Source of the DNA: Cavia porcellus
Taxonomy: Eukaryota > Chordata > Mammalia > Rodentia > Caviidae
Assembly (NCBI RefSeq): GCF_034190915.1
Contig: NW_026947705.1
Coordinates: 124,001-188,000, forward strand
Direction: 5' to 3'
Length of the DNA stretch: 64,000 nucleotides
The first letter of the stretch is position 1, and each line of letters begins with the position of its first letter. Made by a program: the position numbers and the translations under genes. The notes beneath the pieces were generated by a model. That model did no database searches, was not told where the DNA came from, and saw only the letters and a list, made by a program, of their open reading frames with translations. Below, one piece after another: positions 49,971 to 63,594 of this stretch.

Positions 49971-52815
49971 TCACTAGGAGGAGTGAGAAAAACATCACGG
50001 GGTGGTGCGCAGTGTATGGGTGTGTGTCACATTACATTCACTAGCAGGAGTGAGAAAAACATCACGGGGTGGTGCGCATTGTATGGGTGTGTGTTACATC
50101 AGATTCACTAGTAGGAGTGCGAAAAACATCACGGGGTGGTGCGCTTTGTATGGGTGTGTTTTACATAAGATTCACTAGTAGGAGTGAGAAAAACATCACG
50201 GGGTGGTGCGCATTGTATGGGTGTGTGTTACATTACATTCACTAGTAGGAGTGAGAAACACATCACGGGGTGGTGCGCATTGTATGGGTGTGTGTTACAT
50301 TACATTCACTAGTAGGAGTGAGAAAAACATCACGGGGTGGTGCGCATTGTATGGGTGTGTGTTACATTACGTTTACTAGTAGGAGTGAGAAAAACATCAC
50401 GGGGTGGTGCGCATTGTATGGGTGTGTGTTACATTACATTCACTAGTAGGAGTGAGAAAAACATCACCGGGTGGTGCGCATTGTATGGGTGTGTGTTACA
50501 TTACATTCACTAGTAGGAGTGAGAAAAACATCACGGGGTGGTGCGCATTGTATGGGTGTGTGTTACACTACATTCACTAGTAGGAGTGAGAAAAACATCA
50601 CGGGGTGGTGCGCATTGTATGGGTGTGTGTGACATTACATTCACTAGTAGGAGTGAGAAAAACATCATGGGGTGGTGCGCATTGTATGGGTGTGTTTTAC
50701 ATTACATTCACTAGTAGGAGTGAGAAAAACATCACGGGGAGGTGCGCATTGTATGGGTGTGTGTTACATTAGATTCACGTGTAGGAGTGAGAAAAACATC
50801 ACGGGGTGGTGCGCATTTCATGGGTGTGTCTTACATTACATTCACTAGAAGGGTGAGAAAAACATCACGGGGTGGTGCGCATTGTATTGGTGTGTGTTAC
50901 ATTACATTCACTAGTAGGAGTGAGAAAAACATCACGGGGTGGTGCGCATTGTATGGGTGTGTGTTACATTACATTCACTAGTAGGAGTGAGAAAAACATC
51001 ACGGGGTGGTGCGCATTGTATGGGTGTGTGTTACACTACATTCACTAGTAGGAGTGAGAAAAACATCACGGGGTGGTGCGCATTGTATGGGTGTGTGTGA
51101 CATTACATTCACTAGTAGGAGTGAGAAATACATAACGGGGTGGTGCGCATTGTATGGGTGTGTGTTACATTACATTCACTAGTAGGAGTGAGAAAAACAT
51201 CACCGGGTGGTGCGCATTGTATGGGTGTGTGTTACATTACATTCACTAGTAGGAGTGAGAAAAACATCACGGGGTGGTGCGCATTGTATGGGTGTGTGTT
51301 ACATTACATTCACTAGTAGGAGTGAGAAAAACATCACGGGGTGGTGCGCATTGTATGGGTGTGTGTTACATTAGATTCACTAGTAGGAGTGAGAAAAACA
51401 TCACGGGGTGGTGCGCATTGTATGGGTGTGTGTTACATTACATTCACTAGGAGGAGTGAGAAAAACATCACGGGGTGGTGCGCATTGTATGGGTGTGTGT
51501 TACATTACATTCACTAGCAGGAGTGAGAAAAACATCACGGGGTGGTGCGCATTGTATGGGTGTGTGTTACATCAGATTCACTAGTAGGAGTGAGAAAAAC
51601 ATCACGGGGTGGTGCGCTTTGTATGGGTGTGTTTTACATAAGATTCACTAGTAGGAGTGAGAAAAACATCACGGGGTGGTGCGCACTGTATGGGTGTGTG
51701 TTACGTTACATTCACTAGTAGGAGTGAGAAAAACATCACGGGGTGGTGCGCATTGTATGGGTGTGTGTTACATTACATTCACTAGTAGGAGTGAGAAAAA
51801 CATCACGGGGTGGTGCGCATTGTATGGGGGTGTGTTACATTACATTCACTAGTAGGAGTGAGAAAATCATCACGGGGTGGTGCGCATTTCATGGGTGTGT
51901 CTTACATTACATTCACTAGAAGGGTTAGAAAAACATCACCGGGTGGTGCGCATTGTATTGGTGTGTGTTACATTACATTCACTAGTAGGAGTGAGAAAAA
52001 CATCACGGGGTGGTGCGCATTGTATGGGTGTGTGTTACATTACATTCACTAGTAGGAGTGAGAAAAACATCACGGGGTGGTGCGCATTGTATGGGTGTGT
52101 GTTACATTACCTTCACTAGTAGGAGTGAGAAAAACATCACGGGGTGGTGCGCATTGTATGGGTGTGTGTTACATTACGTTCACTAGTAGGAGTGAGAAAA
52201 ACATCACGGGGTGGTGCGCATTATAAGGATGTGTGTTACATTACGTTCACTAGTAGGAGTGAGAAAAACATCACGGGGTGGTGCGCATTGTATGGGTGTG
52301 TGTTACATTACGTTCACTAGTAGGAGTGAGAAAAACATCACGGGGTGGTGCGCATTGTATGGGTGTGTGTTACATTACCTTCACTAGTAGGAGTGAGAAA
52401 AACATCACGTGGTGGTGCGCATTGTATGGGTGTGTGTTACATTACATTCACTAGTAGGAGTGAGAAAAACATCACGGGGTGGTGCGCATTGTATGGGTGT
52501 GTGTTACATTACATTCACTAGTAGGAGTGAGAAAAACATCACGGGGTGGTGAGCATTGTATGGGTGTGTGTTACATTAGATTCACTAGTAGGAGTGAGAA
52601 AAACATCACGGGGTGGTGCGCATTGTATGGGTGTGTGTGACACTACATTCACTAGTAGGAGTGAGAAAAACATCACGGGGTGGTGCGCATTGTATGGGTG
52701 TGTGTTACATTACATTCACTAGTAGCAGTGAGAAAAACATCACGGGGTGGTGCGCATTGTATGGGTGTGTGTTACATTAGATTCACGTGTAGGAGTGAGA
52801 AAAACATCACGGGGT
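49971..52815 (+). repeat. Mosaic segment paralogous to about 30.4-33.2 kb
   Basis: The CTAGGAG, CTAGCAG, CATCAGA, CGCTTTG cassette and the 66-bp monomers (50808, 51879) occur in the same order as at 31.1-32.4 kb. The GTTTTAC, AGATTCACGTG and TTTCAT trio at about 50690-50870 matches 31080-31280. Offsets are 19593 bp on the left and 19526 bp after the loss of one monomer. A run of ACGTTC monomers at 52170-52320 parallels 32650-32800. Confidence 0.76.
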
Positions 52816-54019
52816 GGTGCGCATTGTATGGGTGTGTGTTACATTAGATTCACTAGTAGGAGTGAGAAAAACATCACGGGGTGGTGCGCATTGTATGGGT
52901 GTGTGTTACATTAGATTCACTAGTAGGAGTGAGAAAACATCACGGGGTGGTGCGCATTGTATGGGTGTGTGTTACATTACATTCACTATTAGGAGTGAGA
53001 AAAACATCACGGGGTGGTGCGCATTGTATGGGTGTGTGTTACATTGCATTCACTAGTAGGAGTGCGAAAAACATCACCGGGTGGTGCGCATTGTATGGGT
53101 GTGTGTTACGTTGCATTCACTAGTAGGAGTGAGAAAAACATCACGGGGTGGTGCGCATTGTATGGGTGTGTGTTACGTTACATTCACTAGTAGGAGTGAG
53201 AAAACATCACGGGGTGGTGCGCATTGTATGGGTGTGTGTTACATTACATTCACTAGTAGGAGTGAGAAAAACATCACGGGGTGGTGGGCATTGTATGGGT
53301 GTGTGTTACATTACATTCACTAGTAGGAGTGAGAAAAACATCACGGGGTGGTGCGCATTGTATGGGTGTGTGTTACATTAGATTCACGTGTAGGAGTGAG
53401 AAAAACATCACGGGGTGGTGCGCATTGTATGGGTGTGTGTTACATTAGATTCACTAGTAGGAGTGAGAAAAACATCATGGGGTGGTGCGCATTGTATGGG
53501 TGTGTGTTACATTAGATTCACTAGTAGGAGTGAGAAAAACATCACGGGGTGGTGCGCATTGTATGGGTGTGTGTTACATTACATTCACTAGTAGGAGTGA
53601 GAAAAACATCACGGGGTGGTGCGCATTGTATGGGTGTGTGTTACATTACATTCACTAGTAGGAGTGAGAAAAACATCACCGGGTGGTGCGCATTGTATGG
53701 GTGTGTGTTACATTACGTTCACTAGTAGGAGTGAGAAAAACATCACGGGGTGGTGCGCATGGTATGGGTGTGTGTTACACTACATTCACTAGTAGGAGTG
53801 AGAAAAACATCACGGGGTGGTGCGCATTGTATGGGTGTGTGTGACACTACATTCACAAGTAGGAGTGAGAAAAACATCACGGGGTGGTGCGCATTGTATG
53901 GGTGTGTGTTACATTACATTCACTAGTAGGAGTGAGAAAAACATCACGGGGTGGTGCGCATTGTATGGGTGTGTGTTACATTAGATTCACGTGTAGGAGT
54001 GAGAAAAACATCACGGGGT
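52816..54019 (+). repeat. 18-monomer HOR, copy 1 (1204 bp)
   Basis: In order: AGATTC, AGATTC with GAGAAAAC (one A lost), CTATTAG, ATTGCATT with GTGCG, ACGTTGC, ACGTTAC with a second A loss, two consensus (the second GGTGGGC), AGATTCACGTG, two AGATTC, two consensus, ACGTTC, ACACTAC entered by GCATGGTAT, GTGACAC with CACAAG, consensus and AGATTCACGTG. The length is 18 x 67 minus 2. The ATTGCATT/GTGCG monomer is also found at 33.4 kb at an offset of 19592 bp. Confidence 0.86.
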
Positions 54020-55224
54020 GGTGCGCATTGTATGGGTGTGTGTTACATTAGATTCACTAGTAGGAGTGAGAAAAACATCACGGGGTGGTGCGCATTGTAT
54101 GGGTGTGTGTTACATTAGATTCACTAGTAGGAGTGAGAAAACATCACGGGGTGGTGCGCATTGTATGGGTGTGTGTTACATTACATTCACTATTAGGAGT
54201 GAGAAAAACATCATGGGGTGGTGCGCATTGTATGGGTGTGTGTTACATTGCATTCACTAGTAGGAGTGCGAAAAACATCACCGGGTGGTGCGCATTGTAT
54301 GGGTGTGTGTTACGTTGCATTCACTAGTAGGAGTGAGAAAAACATCACGGGGTGGTGCGCATTGTATGGGTGTGTGTTACGTTACATTCACTAGTAGGAG
54401 TGAGAAAAACATCACGGGGTGGTGCGCATTGTATGGGTGTGTGTTACATTACATTCACTAGTAGGAGTGAGAAAAACATCACGGGGTGGTGGGCATTGTA
54501 TGGGTGTGTGTTACATTACATTCACTAGTAGGAGTGAGAAAAACATCACGGGGTGGTGCGCATTGTATGGGTGTGTGTTACATTAGATTCACGTGTAGGA
54601 GTGAGAAAAACATCACGGGGTGGTGCGCATTGTATGGGTGTGTGTTACATTAGATTCACTAGTAGGAGTGAGAAAAACATCATGGGGTGGTGCGCATTGT
54701 ATGGGTGTGTGTTACATTAGATTCACTAGTAGGAGTGAGAAAAACATCACGGGGTGGTGCGCATTGTATGGGTGTGTGTTACATTACATTCACTAGTAGG
54801 AGTGAGAAAAACATCACGGGGTGGTGCGCATTGTATGGGTGTGTGTTACATTACATTCACTAGTAGGAGTGAGAAAAACATCACCGGGTGGTGCGCATTG
54901 TATGGGTGTGTGTTCCATTACGTTCACTAGTAGGAGTGAGAAAAACATCACGGGGTGGTGCGCATTGTATGGGTGTGTGTTACATTACATTCACTAGTAG
55001 GAGTGAGAAAAACATCACGGGGTGGTGCGCATGGTATGGGTGTGTGTTACACTACATTCACTAGTAGGAGTGAGAAAAACATCACGGGGTGGTGCGCATT
55101 GTATGGGTGTGTGTGACACTACATTCACAAGTAGGAGTGAGAAAAACATCACGGGGTGGTGCGCATTGTATGGGTGTGTGTTACATTACATTCACTAGTA
55201 GGAGTGAGAAAAACATCACGGGGT
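54020..55224 (+). repeat. 18-monomer HOR, copy 2 (1205 bp)
   Basis: Same order as the preceding copy, with these differences: the second A loss is absent, ATCATGGGG replaces ATCACGGGG near 54208, one consensus monomer is added near 54970, and the final AGATTCACGTG monomer is missing. The TTCCATTACG change near 54914 is private. Confidence 0.84.
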
Positions 55225-55827
55225 GGTGCGCATTGTATGGGTGTGTGTTACATTACATTCACTAGTAGGAGTGAGAAAAACATCACGGGGTGGTGCGCAT
55301 TGTATGGGTGTGTGTTACATTACATTCACCAGTAGGAGTGAGAAAAACATCACGGGGTGGTGCGCATTGTATGGGTGTGTGTTACATTAGATTCACTAGT
55401 AGGAGTGAGAAAAACATCACGGGGTGGTGCGCATTGTATGGGTGTGTGTTACATTACATTCACTAGGAGGAGTGAGAAAAACATCACGGGGTGGTGCGCA
55501 TTGTATGGGTGTGTGTTACATTACATTCACTAGCAGGAGTGAGAAAAACATCACGGGGTGGTGCGCATTGTATGGGTGTGTGTTACATCAGACCCACTAG
55601 TAGGAGTGAGAAAAACATCACGGGGTGGTGCGCTTTGTATGGGTGTGTTTTACATAAGATTCACTAGTAGGAGTGAGAAAAACATCACGGGGTGGTGCGC
55701 ATTGTATGGGTGTGTGTTACATTACATTCACTAGTAGGAGTGAGAAAAACATCACGGGGTGGTGCGCATTGTATGGGTGTGTGTTACATTACATTCACTA
55801 GTAGGAGTGAGAAAAACATCACGGGGT
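55225..55827 (+). repeat. Nine-monomer linker ending in the CTAGGAG-CGCTTTG cassette
   Basis: These nine monomers include a CACCAG variant (near 55328) and then the series CTAGGAG, CTAGCAG, CATCAGACCC, CGCTTTG with GTTTTACATAAG, and two consensus monomers. The same series closes each following 34-monomer unit, so this stretch is probably the right end of a truncated unit of that family. Confidence 0.75.
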
Positions 55828-58104
55828 GGTGCGCATTGTATGGGAGTGTGTTACATTACATTCACTAGTAGGAGTGAGAAAAACATCACGGGGTGGTGCG
55901 CATTTCATGGGTGTGTCTTACATTACATTCACTAGAAGGGTGAGAAAAACATCACGGGGTGGTGCGCATTGTATGGGTGTGTGTTACATTACATTCACTA
56001 GTAGGAGTGAGAAAAACATCACGGGGTGGTGCGCATTTTATGGGTGTGTGTTACATTACATTCACTAGTAGGAGTGAGAAAAACATCACGGGGTGGTGCG
56101 CATTTTGTGGGTGTGTGTTACATTACCTTCACTAGTAGGAGTGAGAAAAACATCACGGGGTGGTGCGCATTGTATGGGTGTGTGTTACATTACGTTCACT
56201 AGTAGGAGTGAGAAAAACATCACGGGGTGGTGCGCATTGTATGGGTGTGTGTTACATTACGTTCACTAGTAGGAGTGAGAAAAACATCACGGGGTGGTGC
56301 GCATTGTATGGGTGTGTGTTACATTACATTCACTAGTAGGAGTGAGAAAAACATCACGGGGTGGTGCGCAATGTATGGGTGTGTGTTACATTACATTCAC
56401 TAGTAGGAGTGAGAAAAACATCACGGAGTGGTGCGCATTGTATGGGTGTGTGTTACATTACATTCACTAGTAGGAGTGAGAAAAACATCACGGGGTGGTG
56501 CGCATTGTATGGGTGTGTGTTACATTACATTCACTAGTAGGAGTGAGAAAAACATCACGGGGTGGTGCGCATTGTATGGGTGTGTGTTACATTACATTCA
56601 CTAGTAGGAGTGAGAAAAACATCACGGGGTTGTGCGCATTGTATGGGTGTGTGTTACATTACATTCACTAGTAGGAGTGAGAAAAACTTCACGGGGTGGT
56701 GCGCATTGTATGGGTGTGTGTTACATTACATTCACTAGTAGGAGTGAGAAAAACACCACGGGGTGGTGTGCATTGTATGGGTGTGTGTTACATTAGATTC
56801 ACTAGTAGGAGTGAGAAAAACATCACGGGGTGGTGCGCATTGCATGGGTGTGTGTTACATTAGATTCACTAGTAGGAGTGAGAAAAACATCACGGGGTGG
56901 TGCGCATTGTATGGGTGTGTGTTACATAACATTCACTAGTAGGAGTGAGAAAAACATCACGGGGTGGTGCGCATTGTATGGATGTGTGTTACATTACATT
57001 CACTAGTAGGAGTGAGAAAAACATCACCGGGTGGTGCGCATTGTATGGGTGTGTGTTACATTACATTCACTAGTAGGAGTGAGAAAAACATCACGGGGTG
57101 GTGCGCATTGTATGGGTGTGTGTTACATTACATTCACTAGTAGGAGTGAGAAAAACATCACGGGGTGGTGCGCATTGTATGGGTGTGTGTTACATTACAT
57201 TCACTAGTAGGAGTGAGAAAAACATCACGGGGTGGTTCGCATTGTATGGGTGTGGGTTACATTACATTCACTAGTAGGAGTGAGAAAAACATCACGGGGT
57301 GGTGCGCATTGTATGGGTGTGTGTTACATTAGATTCACGTGTAGGAGTGAGAAAAACATCACGGGGTGGTGCGCATTGTATGGGTGTGTGTTACATTACA
57401 TTCACTAGTAGGAGTGAGAAAAACATCACGGGGTGGTGCGCATTGTATGGGTGTGTGTTACATTAGATTCACGTGTAGGAGTGAGAAAAACATCACGGGG
57501 TGGTGCGCATTGTATGGGTGTGTGTTACATTACATTCACTAGTAGGAGTGAGAAAAACATCACGGGGTGGTGCGCATTGTATGGGTGTGTGTTACATTAG
57601 ATTCACTAGTAGGAGTGAGAAAAACATCACGGGGTGGTGCGCATTGTATGGGTGTGTGTTACATTAGATTCACTAGTAGGAGTGAGAAAAACATCACGGG
57701 GTGGTGCGCATTGTATGGGTGTGTGTTACATTACATTCACTAGGAGGAGTGAGAAAAACATCACGGGGTGGTGCGCATTGTATGGGTGTGTGTTACATTA
57801 CATTCACTAGCAGGAGTGAGAAAAACATCACGGGGTGGTGCGCATTGTATGGGTGTGTGTTACATCAGACCCACTAGTAGGAGTGAGAAAAACATCACGG
57901 GGTGGTGCGCTTTGTATGGGTGTGTTTTACATAAGATTCACTAGTAGGAGTGAGAAAAACATCACGGGGTGGTGCGCATTGTATGGGTGTGTGTTACATT
58001 ACATTCACTAGTAGGAGTGAGAAAAACATCACGGGGTGGTGCGCATTGTATGGGTGTGTGTTACATTACATTCACTAGTAGGAGTGAGAAAAACATCACG
58101 GGGT
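55828..58104 (+). repeat. 34-monomer HOR, copy 1 (2277 bp)
   Basis: The unit opens with TATGGGAGTG, the 66-bp TTTCATGGG monomer, consensus, TTTTATGGG, TTTTGTGGG with ACCTTC, and two ACGTTC monomers. Further on come GCGCAATG, ACGGAGTGG, AAAACTTCACGG, AACACCACGG, GTGTGCATT, TTGCATGGG, GGTTCGC with GTGGGTTAC, two AGATTCACGTG, and the CTAGGAG to CGCTTTG series. The length is 34 x 67 minus 1; the missing base is in the 66-bp monomer. The opening of this unit also occurs at 35300-35800. Confidence 0.88.
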
Positions 58105-60380
58105 GGTGCGCATTGTATGGGAGTGTGTTACATTACATTCACTAGTAGGAGTGAGAAAAACATCACGGGGTGGTGCGCATTTCATGGGTGTGTCTTACAT
58201 TACATTCACTAGAAGGGTGAGAAAAACATCACGGGGTGGTGCGCATTGTATGGGTGTGTGTTACATTACATTCACTAGTAGGAGTGAGAAAAACATCACG
58301 GGGTGGTGCGCATTTTATGGGTGTGTGTTACATTACATTCACTAGTAGGAGTGAGAAAAACATCACGGGGTGGTGCGCATTTTGTGGGTGTGTGTTACAT
58401 TACCTTCACTAGTAGGAGTGAGAAAAACATCACGGGGTGGTGCGCATTGTATGGGTGTGTGTTACATTACGTTCACTAGTAGGAGTGAGAAAAACATCAC
58501 GGGGTGGTGCGCATTGTATGGGTGTGTGTTACATTACGTTCACTAGTAGGAGTGAGAAAAACATCACGGGGTGGTGCGCATTGTATGGGTGTGTGTTACA
58601 TAACATTCACTAGTAGGAGTGAGAAAAACATCACGGGGTGGTGCGCAATGTATGGGTGTGTGTTACATTACATTCACTAGTAGGAGTGAGAAAAACATCA
58701 CGGAGTGGTGCGCATTGTATGGGTGTGTGTTACATTACATTCACTAGTAGGAGTGAGAAAAACATCACGGGGTGGTGCGCATTGTATGGGTGTGTGTTAC
58801 ATTACATTCACTAGTAGGAGTGAGAAAAACATCACGGGGTGGTGTGCATTGTATGGGTGTGTGTTACATTACATTCACTAGTAGGAGTGAGAAAAACATC
58901 ACGGGGTGGTGCGCATTGTATGGGTGTGTGTTACATTACATTCACTAGTAGGAGTGAGAAAAACTTCACGGGGTGGTGCGCATTGTATGGGTGTGTGTTA
59001 CATTACATTCACTAGTAGGAGTGAGAAAAACACCACGGGGTGGTGTGCATTGTATGGGTGTGTGTTACATTAGATTCACTAGTAGGAGTGAGAAAAACAT
59101 CACGGGGTGGTGCGCATTGCATGGGTGTGTGTTACATTAGATTCACTAGTAGGAGTGAGAAAAACATCACGGGGTGGTGCGCATTGTATGGGTGTGTGTT
59201 ACATTACATTCACTAGTAGGAGTGAGAAAAACATCACGGGTGGTGCGCATTGTATGGATGTGTGTTACATTACATTCACTAGTAGGAGTGAGAAAAACAT
59301 CACCGGGTGGTGCGCATTGTATGGGTGTGTGTTACATTACATTCACTAGTAGGAGTGAGAAAAACATCACGGGGTGGTGCGCATTGTATGGGTGTGTGTT
59401 ACATTACATTCACTAGTAGGAGTGAGAAAAACATCACGGGGTGGTGCGCATTGTATGGGTGTGTGTTACATTACATTCACTAGTAGGAGTGAGAAAAACA
59501 TCACGGGGTGGTTCGCATTGTATGGGTGTGGGTTACATTACATTCACTAGTAGGAGTGAGAAAAACATCACGGGGTGGTGCGCATTGTATGGGTGTGTGT
59601 TACATTAGATTCACGTGTAGGAGTGAGAAAAACATCACGGGGTGGTGCGCATTGTATGGGTGTGTGTTACATTACATTCACTAGTAGGAGTGAGAAAAAC
59701 ATCACGGGGTGGTGCGCATTGTATGGGTGTGTGTTACATTAGATTCACGTGTAGGAGTGAGAAAAACATCACGGGGTGGTGCGCATTGTATGGGTGTGTG
59801 TTACATTACATTCACTAGTAGGAGTGAGAAAAACATCACGGGGTGGTGCGCATTGTATGGGTGTGTGTTACATTAGATTCACTAGTAGGAGTGAGAAAAA
59901 CATCACGGGGTGGTGCGCATTGTATGGGTGTGTGTTACATTAGATTCACTAGTAGGAGTGAGAAAAACATCACGGGGTGGTGCGCATTGTATGGGTGTGT
60001 GTTACATTACATTCACTAGGAGGAGTGAGAAAAACATCACGGGGTGGTGCGCATTGTATGGGTGTGTGTTACATTACATTCACTAGCAGGAGTGAGAAAA
60101 ACATCACGGGGTGGTGCGCATTGTATGGGTGTGTGTTACATCAGACCCACTAGTAGGAGTGAGAAAAACATCACGGGGTGGTGCGCTTTGTATGGGTGTG
60201 TTTTACATAAGATTCACTAGTAGGAGTGAGAAAAACATCACGGGGTGGTGCGCATTGTATGGGTGTGTGTTACATTACATTCACTAGTAGGAGTGAGAAA
60301 AACATCACGGGGTGGTGCGCATTGTATGGGTGTGTGTTACATTACATTCACTAGTAGGAGTGAGAAAAACATCACGGGGT
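58105..60380 (+). repeat. 34-monomer HOR, copy 2 (2276 bp)
   Basis: Nearly identical to the preceding unit. Differences seen by eye: ATAACATTC instead of ATTACATTC near 58600, GTGTGCATT near 58845 where the previous copy has TTGTGCGC (near 56630), and one extra G loss near 59240 (ACGGGTGGTGCGC). Confidence 0.88.
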
Positions 60381-61384
60381 GGTGCGCATTGTATGGGAGT
60401 GTGTTACATTACATTCACTAGTAGGAGTGAGAAAAACATCACGGGGTGGTGCGCATTTCATGGGTGTGTCTTACATTACATTCACTAGAAGGGTGAGAAA
60501 AACATCACGGGGTGGTGCGCATTGTATGGGTGTGTGTTACATTACATTCACTAGTAGGAGTGAGAAAAACATCACGGGGTGGTGCGCATTTTATGGGTGT
60601 GTGTTACATTACATTCACTAGTAGGAGTGAGAAAAACATCACGGGGTGGTGCGCATTTTGTGGGTGTGTGTTACATTACCTTCACTAGTAGGAGTGAGAA
60701 AAACATCACGGGGTGGTGCGCATTGTATGGGTGTGTGTTACATTACGTTCACTAGTAGGAGTGAGAAAAACATCACGGGGTGGTGCGCATTGTATGGGTG
60801 TGTGTTACATTACGTTCACTAGTAGGAGTGAGAAAAACATCACGGGGTGGTGCGCATTGTATGGGTGTGTGTTACATTAGATTCACTAGTAGGAGTGAGA
60901 AAAACATCACGGGGTGGTGCGCATTGTATGGGTGTGTGTTACATTAGATTCACTAGTAGGAGTGAGAAAAACATCACGGGGTGGTGCGCATTGTATGGGT
61001 GTGTGTTACATTACATTCACTAGGAGGAGTGAGAAAAACATCACGGGGTGGTGCGCATTGTATGGGTGTGTGTTACATTACATTCACTAGCAGGAGTGAG
61101 AAAAACATCACGGGGTGGTGCGCATTGTATGGGTGTGTGTTACATCAGACCCACTAGTAGGAGTGAGAAAAACATCACGGGGTGGTGCGCTTTGTATGGG
61201 TGTGTTTTACATAAGATTCACTAGTAGGAGTGAGAAAAACATCACGGGGTGGTGCGCATTGTATGGGTGTGTGTTACATTACATTCACTAGTAGGAGTGA
61301 GAAAAACATCACGGGGTGGTGCGCATTGTATGGGTGTGTGTTACATTACATTCACTAGTAGGAGTGAGAAAAACATCACGGGGT
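60381..61384 (+). repeat. 34-monomer HOR, copy 3 with 19 monomers deleted (1004 bp)
   Basis: The first seven monomers match the unit start. After the second ACGTTC monomer (ending at 60848) the next is AGATTCACTAG, followed by the closing CTAGGAG to CGCTTTG series. The missing part corresponds to 58573-59844 of copy 2. The remaining 15 monomers keep perfect 67-bp phase, apart from the usual 66-bp monomer. Confidence 0.88.
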
Positions 61385-63594
61385 GGTGCGCATTGTATGG
61401 GAGTGTGTTACATTACATTCACTAGTAGGAGTGAGAAAAACATCACGGGGTGGTGCGCATTTCATGGGTGTGTCTTACATTACATTCACTAGAAGGGTGA
61501 GAAAAACATCACGGGGTGGTGCGCATTGTATGGGTGTGTGTTACATTACATTCACTAGTAGGAGTGAGAAAAACATCACGGGGTGGTGCGCATTTTATGG
61601 GTGTGTGTTACATTACATTCACTAGTAGGAGTGAGAAAAACATCACGGGGTGGTGCGCATTTTGTGGGTGTGTGTTACATTACCTTCACTAGTAGGAGTG
61701 AGAAAAACATCACGGGGTGGTGCGCATTGTATGGGTGTGTGTTACATTACGTTCACTAGTAGGAGTGAGAAAAACATCACGGGGTGGTGCGCATTGTATG
61801 GGTGTGTGTTACATTACGTTCACTAGTAGGAGTGAGAAAAACATCACGGGGTGGTGCGCATTGTATGGGTGTGTGTTACATAACATTCACTCGTAGGAGT
61901 GAGAAAAACATCACGGGGTGGTGCGCAATGTATGGGTGTGTGTTACATTACATTCACTAGTAGGAGTGAGAAAAACATCACGGAGTGGTGCGCATTGTAT
62001 GGGTGTGTGTTACATTACATTCACTAGTAGGAGTGAGAAAAACATCACGGGGTGGTGCGCATTGTATGGGTGTGTGTTACATTACATTCACTAGTAGGAG
62101 TGAGAAAAACATCACGGGGTGGTGTGCATTGTATGGGTGTGTGTTACATTACATTCACTAGTAGGAGTGAGAAAAACATCACGGGGTGGTGCGCATTGTA
62201 TGGGTGTGTGTTACATTACATTCACTAGTAGGAGTGAGAAAAACTTCACGGGGTGGTGCGCATTGTATGGGTGTGTGTTACATTACATTCACTAGTAGGA
62301 GTGAGAAAAACACCACGGGGTGGTGTGCATTGTATGGGTGTGTGTTACATTAGATTCACTAGTAGGAGTGAGAAAAACATCACGGGGTGGTGCGCATTGC
62401 ATGGGTGTGTGTTACATTAGATTCACTAGTAGGAGTGAGAAAAACATCACGGGGTGGTGCGCATTGTATGGGTGTGTGTTACATTACATTCACTAGTAGG
62501 AGTGAGAAAAACATCACGGGGTGGTGCGCATTGTATGGATGTGTGTTACATTACATTCACTAGTAGGAGTGAGAAAAACATCACCGGGTGGTGCGCATTG
62601 TATGGGTGTGTGTTACATTACATTCACTAGTAGGAGTGAGAAAAACATCACGGGGTGGTGCGCATTGTATGGGTGTGTGTTACATTACATTCACTAGTAG
62701 GAGTGAGAAAAACATCACGGGGTGGTGCGCATTGTATGGGTGTGTGTTACATTACATTCACTAGTAGGAGTGAGAAAAACATCACGGGGTGGTTCGCATT
62801 GTATGGGTGTGGGTTACATTACATTCACTAGTAGGAGTGAGAAAAACATCACGGGGTGGTGCGCATTGTATGGGTGTGTGTTACATTAGATTCACGTGTA
62901 GGAGTGAGAAAAACATCACGGGGTGGTGCGCATTGTATGGGTGTGTGTTACATTACATTCACTAGTAGGAGTGAGAAAAACATCACGGGGTGGTGCGCAT
63001 TGTATGGGTGTGTGTTACATTAGATTCACGTGTAGGAGTGAGAAAAACATCACGGGGTGGTGCGCATTGTATGGGTGTGTGTTACATTACATTCACTAGT
63101 AGGAGTGAGAAAAACATCACGGGGTGGTGCGCATTGTATGGGTGTGTGTTACATTAGATTCACTAGTAGGAGTGAGAAAAACATCACGGGGTGGTGCGCA
63201 TTGTATGGGTGTGTGTTACATTACATTCACTAGGAGGAGTGAGAAAAACATCACGGGGTGGTGCGCATTGTATGGGTGTGTGTTACATTACATTCACTAG
63301 CAGGAGTGAGAAAAACATCACGGGGTGGTGCGCATTGTATGGGTGTGTGTTACATCAGACCCACTAGTAGGAGTGAGAAAAACATCACGGGGTGGTGCGC
63401 TTTGTATGGGTGTGTTTTACATAAGATTCACTAGTAGGAGTGAGAAAAACATCACGGGGTGGTGCGCATTGTATGGGTGTGTGTTACATTACATTCACTA
63501 GTAGGAGTGAGAAAAACATCACGGGGTGGTGCGCATTGTATGGGTGTGTGTTACATTACATTCACTAGTAGGAGTGAGAAAAACATCACGGGGT
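61385..63594 (+). repeat. 34-monomer HOR, copy 4 with one monomer deleted (2210 bp)
   Basis: This full-order copy is 33 monomers long because one of the two adjacent AGATTCACTAG monomers before CTAGGAG is missing. It carries the private change CACTCGTAG near 61890 and shares ATAACATTC with copy 2. It lacks copy 2's extra G loss near 59240, so it was not copied from that version. Confidence 0.88.
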
